Positions 58,759 through 64,000 of a stretch of 64,000 nt of DNA are shown here, one piece after another. A program made the position numbers and the translations under genes. The notes beneath the pieces are model-generated. The model was not told where the DNA came from, ran no database searches, and was given only the letters and a program-made list of their open reading frames with translations. Numbering within the stretch: the stretch's first letter is position 1; each line of letters begins with the position of its first letter. Source of the DNA: Gongronella butleri (lineage: Eukaryota > Mucoromycota > Mucoromycetes > Mucorales > Cunninghamellaceae); assembly GCA_025201375.1 (NCBI GenBank), contig JAIWZP010000009.1, positions 62,001 through 126,000 on the forward strand, written 5' to 3'.

Positions 58759-59618
58759 TTATTGATTCGGCTGGCGAGCGTGTCGCGCCTGGTAAATCGC
58801 ATGAATCTTGGCTTCCAATTCGTCAGTGATGATGATATCCGATTGCTGCTGCGCTTGCTCTAAAAAGCTCACGACGGCAAGTTGCACAGGCTTGAGCAAG
58901 CCCAGTGTCTCTTTGATGGGAAGGAGCAGCGCGACCATGTGCTCGACAAACGGCAGCGTGTAAGGGCCACGCGCCATGCGGAGCACGTTTTGCACAAAAT
59001 GCACCGTCAAGCTGTCGTCCACGTCGCGCTCCACCTGCTTCATGAACCTCAGCACAGGCATGCTATAGTGTAGCTGCACCAAATACACCAGGCGGTCAAT
59101 CCATGCTTTCTGCAAGCGCATCTAGCAAAAATTAAAAAAAAAGGGGGGGGCGCAATTGGCTTCCATTTCAAGGCAAGGGCGGATTGTTTCTTACCAGAAT
59201 CTCAGGGGCAAAGTTTTCATACGATCGCAACAAGCACGTCTTGATCACACCAAAGACAAACGAGCGCTGCAATGGGTGTTGAAACGCAATTTCATCCAGC
59301 AGCAGATGCAACACAGGTACCTCGGACGAGCGGAAATAGGTTTCAAAGTAGGGCGTGTGGATGGACGTGTACTCAATCCAGTGAAGCACACACATCGCGC
59401 CAATGGGGAGCCTGTCATTGACAAGGAAAGTGAGATTTCAATGTGGGGTCTTGAACGTTTTGCTTACTTTATCGCGTCCAAGATCGTTTTAATTGCACCC
59501 GTCAGGCCCTCGCCCTTGGCATCCTTCAATCGCTCGCACAAGGTCTTTAGCATCACATGCACACGCGTAATTTGGTCTTGTTGGTCCTGTACATTCCATG
59601 GTATGAGCGTTTTATCTC

Positions 59619-59707
<89 letters not shown>

Positions 59708-61212
59708 TGCAAAGGCTTGGTATCATTGCGTGTCGTCGCGTACGCCAGGAGGTAGAGCAGCTTGTCGTTAATTTCGGGTTTGAGCACAATCCCGGACTTT
59801 GGCACAAAGGTGGTGCGGATCATTGAAGCTAAAGCGCGCCAATTGCGACAAAACAAGACGCATCAGCACATAGGATGGTCGCACTATGTCATTTTAGTTA
59901 CCAATCAGATCATAATCGCAAAGGTGATGCGTTGCTGGCGGCTGTGGGCTCGTGTATAGATTGTAAAGCTGCAAAAAAAAAAAAAAAAAAAAAGAGGGGA
60001 AAGCGCGCGCGTTCAGCACCATTTCACTTGCCTGTGTCTCTCTCTCCTTACGGTCATGATGTCCCCAGGCGTGGGATTAGATGCAACGGCCTTGATGGCA
60101 CCGGCCACCTGGGCAGGAGCGTCGGATGAGCATTGTTTTAGAGCGTGAACAAAGGCATGCTGACCAGAACGCATCGCCACCTTCTCGAGCTCCTTGGAGA
60201 GCCTCACAAGCGGTAGGTTATCCGGTTTTTCGCATAATTTGTGCAACAGGGCTTGCGCATAAAAGTATGTTTCCTCACGCTCGCAATAAACACGCTGAAA
60301 CAAGACAAAAGGGGGCGCGTGAGATGGCAAATACACGACAATGGAGTCACATCCCCTGCCGCAGCAACACTTACAACAATGTTTGGTAATTGGTGCTCGA
60401 ATTCCAGGTCATCGACGGGCACCAGCTTGGAAAGAGCCGCGTCCAGGATCTTGTTGTATACTTGCAGATAGGTCGATGCGGTCTTTAGCTGCGCCATCTC
60501 TTCACTGTATTCGGATTCGGCTATTTGCTGCAAAACAAAAAGCAAAAAGTGTCAGTCCAGCAAAAGGGCGTGTCGCAACTGGCCATTTTTTTCTTACCAA
60601 AACAACATAATTGAGAAAAGTCGATTGTGGATGCGCCTCAAGAAGCTCGTAGATCGACTGCCGCCAATACGCGTCTTGAATCAGGTCCGTGAGCCAGCTT
60701 GGCATGTGCTCATTGTTCTGAAAAAAAAAAAAAATACGCGTCAAGTCGCCTATTTTGCTATTTTTTTAGCGATTTTACCAGCATCTCTTCCACCAATGGG
60801 TCACAGCGCGCAGGGTCGAATTTATCCTTGAGCATCGTTCTGACCGTGTTGCGAAACACCTGATCCGTGTCAACGTCAATGGCGCGGCCGGCCGACGAAA
60901 GCACGTTGCACATGGACGGCACACCGACATATGACTCGGCAAGCAGCGTCACTGCATCCAGAGGCTGTCCGCCCTCGCTTAGGTACTTGGCAAGCACATT
61001 GCTGTAGATTTCAGGCTCGAGAATCGCATCTTTGTATGCAATAAAAAGAGGTCAATACAGGGTTTTATGAAATCAGCTCCTTGATAGCTCCTTTGTTTAC
61101 CTTTTTCCGACAATGCATTTCGATGATCTTGTAACGATGACCCCTGCGCACTCTATAGAAACAAGGGTGTAAGTAGATCAAGCTCGCCAGGCACCATTGA
61201 TCGGCATACCAT
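58759..61212 (-). CDS. NELFCD: Negative elongation factor subunit NELF-C/D (TH1)
   Basis: NELF subunit that holds RNA polymerase II in promoter-proximal pausing in animals. Eleven exons on the minus strand: 61210-61212, 61101-61152, 60779-61029, 60598-60717, 60375-60527, 60052-60294, 59902-59968, 59707-59828, 59468-59586, 59195-59411 and 58759-59121, giving 569 aa (human 590). The first coding exon is the ATG alone, directly followed by GTATGC. Strong TH1 signatures: NPTPGDIMTLYNLYTS with the later FVPKSG and LLYLLAYA (human NPADITVLFKMFTS, LFKPGA, YIHILAYA); LLDEIAFQHPL; and WIDRLVYLV, MPVLRF, PPYT-like GPYTLPFVEHM near the C-terminus. The helical repeat fold extends throughout. Intron 8 begins GTA plus 77 A. 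NELF is missing from budding and fission yeast, so its presence in a fungus is noteworthy. Confidence 0.88.
59628..59704 (-). repeat. T77 (A77 on gene strand) at the 5' end of NELF-C/D intron 8
   Basis: An uninterrupted run of 77 T on the plus strand. On the gene strand it directly follows the donor GT at 59706-59705. The acceptor lies at 59588-59587. Confidence 0.95.
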
Positions 61213-61475
61213 CTTGGATTCACGTCGAAAAACAAGAAAAATAGAAAGAGGACAAAGAAAAGGCGAGCATTTTTGGGCTCAAACCGCGAGACATTTATCG
61301 AGCACCACGCGTTTAATCTCCGCCCGCAGCAGCCCAGTGATGAGTTGCGCCTCTTTTTTTTTTACCTACAAGTTCTAGTCGTTTCACTAAAAAGACGCGT
61401 CAAAGTCTCAAAGACACAAAACTTGCTGCATACAGTATTGGGTGTGTCTTTCACAACGACAGCTTATGTACTGTA
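61213..61475. other. NELF-C/D promoter region
   Basis: Only about 260 bp separate the NELF-C/D start codon from the left end of the foldback transposon, so the element may sit in or beside the promoter. No TATA box is evident. Confidence 0.5.
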
Positions 61476-62486
61476 CAGTGCCCGGACAAAAAAAAGTTTC
61501 GCTGTGCATAATTCTCTGCAGTGCAAGGTATCAATTAATCGCGTTAATCTCTGCTGTATTGATCAATAATGGCTCCGGTGATATGAAATTTTGCAGGAAC
61601 AATGATTTAAAAGTAAAAAAACAATTCTAAAATTATGAAATGGCTATGCCAAGCCGGTATTGAAATAGATCAAAAAAGGGATACCTGACGCGTCACGCGA
61701 CGCGACGCGTGCCTACGCGTATACAATGGCCTGTGGAGATGAATTGACGTTATGAACACCATCTCCAATTTTTTTTGCAACGAGTGCAATGGTGCCTGAT
61801 TGTATTTTAAGAATCAATTCCATGTTACATGCATTGCATCGGTGCTGTGATCGAATAATGTAAAATCATCATGTGACACGCGTCACGCGTCAGTTGCATC
61901 TGGAATAACAATTGCCATCTCTGTTATCTAATTTTAATCCTTAGTTGGCTTAAAACCATTGTACTTACGGTATTTAATTTAAAGAACTAGAATAGACTGT
62001 TATCGATTGGTTGACCAGTAGGAGCACTACGACCATGTTACGAAGGAAATCGCGACTTTTGGCGCGTCTGACGCGTGACGCGTGTCACATGATGATTTTA
62101 CATTATTCGATCACAGCACCGATGCAATGCATGTAACATGGAATTGATTCTTAAAATACAATCAGGCACCATTGCACTCGTTGCAAAAAAAAATTGGAGA
62201 TGGTGTTCATAACGCCAATTCATCTCCACAGGCCATTGTATACGCGTAGGCACGCGTCGCGTCGCGTGACGCGTCAGGTATCCCTTTTTTGATCTATTTC
62301 AATACCGGCTTGGCATAGCCATTTCATAATTTTAGAATTGTTTTTTTACTTTTAAATCATTGTTCCTGCAAAATTTCATATCACTGGAGCCATTATTGAT
62401 CAATACAGCAGAGATTAACGCGATTAATTGATACCTTGCACTGCAGAGAATCATGCACAGCGAAACTTTTTTTTGTCCGGGCACTG
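61476..62486. mobile_element. Complete foldback element, copy B (about 1.0 kb), Tc1/mariner-like ends
   Basis: Left end CAGTGCCCGGACAAAAAAAA is preceded by TA (61474-61475). The right end is its inverse and is followed by TA (62487-62488), as expected for a TA target duplication. The left arm, about 61476-61892, is almost perfectly repeated inverted at about 62066-62486. A loop of roughly 170 bp (61893-62065) lies between. The arms carry clusters of ACGCGT palindromes. There is no transposase, so it is a non-autonomous MITE-like element. The end sequence type, with CAGT...GGACAAAA and TA insertion, is that of Tc1/mariner families (established knowledge); the autonomous partner is not in this window. 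Confidence 0.88.
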
Positions 62487-62535
62487 TACAGTGCAGTACA
62501 GTACTGTACAGTACAGTATCATACTGTACCCTCTT
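62486..62535. repeat. Palindromic GTAC/CAGTACTG cluster
   Basis: Overlapping copies of TACAGTAC and GTACTGTAC directly adjoin the right end of copy B. Similar short runs occur at 24783-24806 and 62825-62845. Confidence 0.75.
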
Positions 62536-62844
62536 TCGTTTTGCCTCTTGAAGACTTCTTGAGTCTTCTTGATATCATACAGTACCTACTGTATCATAGC
62601 CGTTGAAGGAGCGCACCTGAAAGTCCGGACCACAATGACAGAGGAAACTTAAATTCTCCTACTACTTTTTTTCTGTAATCGCGATTACAGTATTACTGTA
62701 TTTGCTCGAAAACAGCCTAATTGACCCGCCCCCGATTTTTCTTGCGTTAAAACTAATGAGACAAGAAGGGTCGATGAATCAATAATGGCGAAAACCCCCA
62801 GGCAGGTCGCTCGCCAGCGTGTTGTTTTAAAGTACAGTACAGTA

Positions 62845-63255
62845 AAACATTACTGCAGTCGCGGAGGAAACCCCCCAGAGAAAACCGCACTGCAAACGCG
62901 AAATACCGTATGATAACTCAGAGAAAAAAAACCGCACTCGTGCAGTCGCGGAAACCCAGTGAAAATCATCGCACTGCAGACGCGAAAACCCAGAGAAATA
63001 AAACATCACTGCAGATGCGAAAACCCAAAGAAAATCGCACTGCAGACGCGAAACCCCACGAGAGAAAACCACACTGCAGACGCGAAAACCCAAAGAAAAT
63101 CGCACTGCAGACGCGAAACCCCACGAGAGAAAACCACACTGCAGACGCGAAAACCCAGCGAAGAAAATCGCACTGCAGACGCGAAAACCCAGAGAAAACA
63201 TCATTGCAGACGCGGAAACCCAGAGAAAACCGCACTGCAGACGCGGAAACCTGTT
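62845..63255. repeat. Minisatellite with PstI-site units (about 31-35 bp, about 12 copies)
   Basis: The unit starts ACTGCAGACGCGAAAACCC and ends AGAGAAAA(TC/CC)GC. Two unit types alternate in the middle: one with AACCCAAAGAAAATCGC, one with AACCCCACGAGAGAAAACCAC. The first copies are more diverged. Long open frames on both strands are a by-product of the repeat. Confidence 0.92.
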
Positions 63256-64000
63256 ATTACAGTATGCACCGGCGTTTACAGTATTTTATGGAGACATGGA
63301 CCCACCAACGAGCAGCCAAAAAACACCTGCTGCAGCGGAATTTAAATCCAAATTTTGCTATTTGGGAAAGAGTCAACCATGAGTTGGTGAAAAAATAATT
63401 TTGACCGAAGCAGGCACTTTTTTTCAGTCGATCGCCGTTCATGCGCCACTCTGGGGGGGAATTTTTCTTAAATTGGGGCGATCTGTCATTTTGTGTGCCA
63501 ATGGCAAATTGTCGGAACTACCTGTTTGGGATGCATTGATCACTCGGAGTTCAAAAATTCTCAAATTAGGCATTTTCTGAGATTGAAATGTGTGACCCCT
63601 GAGTGACCCCTGAGTTTTTCAAAAGTGGTGGTAGCGCTTCGATGTTTTAAGCTTTTTTGTCGCAAATTTTGTGCTGAACGCGTCGATGATGTTTTCAAAC
63701 AAATCAAATCAGCGGATCGTGCACAAACAGCAAAACAGTACTTGTTTGAGGCGAAACACGATGCCCATTTCGGCTGTAAATTTTTTTGAAATCCGAAATT
63801 TGCACAAAACATGCGCCCAATCGAGGCGCATCAGAATAACGCGACGCGGAGCCTCTAGGAAATTTTCCTGATTTTTGGCGATTTTTTTGTGCAAAAATAC
63901 CCTGGTTTCTGCATTTTCGCGCGACATCGGCATGGCGCACTTGGCCCATTATTATTGCGACATGTGAATTTTCTTTGCGCAACAGCGCGTCTTTTGGTGT
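63256..64000. other. Unannotated right end of window
   Basis: No gene was recognised. Short frames (up to 92 codons) lack domains. A small direct duplication, GAGTGACCCCT, occurs at 63587-63612. Confidence 0.45.

Noticed and set aside
62845..63255. CRISPR-like array
   Set aside because: The units are contiguous with no unique spacers, and the genome is eukaryotic.
62827..63398. Overlapping 125-162-codon frames on both strands
   Set aside because: They are produced by the minisatellite, whose units are not multiples of a conserved peptide and lack start context.

Overview
This window comes from a fungal nuclear genome. Genes sit on both strands and are cut by many short spliceosomal introns with GT-AG (a few GC-AG) borders. 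Introns carry strong homopolymer tracts, T before acceptors and often A after donors. The gene set includes a GDP-mannose transporter, the TFIID subunit TAF1 without a bromodomain, MOT1, MVP1 and an MpaB-type oxygenase. It also includes a NELF-C/D subunit, which yeasts lack, plus MFSD10, ABTB1 and ZNF706-type proteins. Together these point to an early-diverging fungus, perhaps Mucoromycota. That placement is inference; no rRNA or other marker is present.

Layout. 1-900 is a truncated foldback transposon. 1443-6868 holds divergent VRG4-type and ERMP1/PFF1-type genes. 7198-9560 is a 497-bp satellite array. 10006-21509 holds a p24 cargo receptor, a very large UNC80-like gene and, convergent to it, an MFSD10-type transporter. 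21510-25004 is repeat-rich and gene-poor. 25005-28249 holds an unrecognised five-exon gene and NDUFS5. 28724-39583 holds MOT1, a divergently placed MpaB-like oxygenase and ABTB1. 41686-46759 holds TAF1 and a ZNF706-like gene. 46760-52772 is a second gene-poor block made of the same dispersed repeats as 21.7-23.6 kb, partly arranged as a large inverted repeat. 52773-61212 holds an unrecognised poly-Q protein, a small secreted protein, a Sec2-domain protein, MVP1 and NELF-C/D. 61476-62486 is a complete copy of the foldback element, and 62845-63255 is a PstI-site minisatellite.

Themes. Three RNA polymerase II regulators (MOT1, TAF1, NELF-C/D) lie within 33 kb, though not as an operon. Several secretory and endosomal genes (VRG4, p24, Sec2-like, MVP1, ERMP1-like) are also present. 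The best leads are the fungal NELF-C/D and UNC80-like proteins; the foldback element whose central loop is inverted between its two copies; the 497-bp satellite that looks like a trimer of about 166-bp monomers; tiny exons (3, 7, 9 and 11 nt); and A75/A77 tracts directly after splice donors. Exon borders were derived by hand from splice signals, reading phase and protein similarity remembered from the families. No search was run. I saw no tRNA, rRNA or CRISPR.
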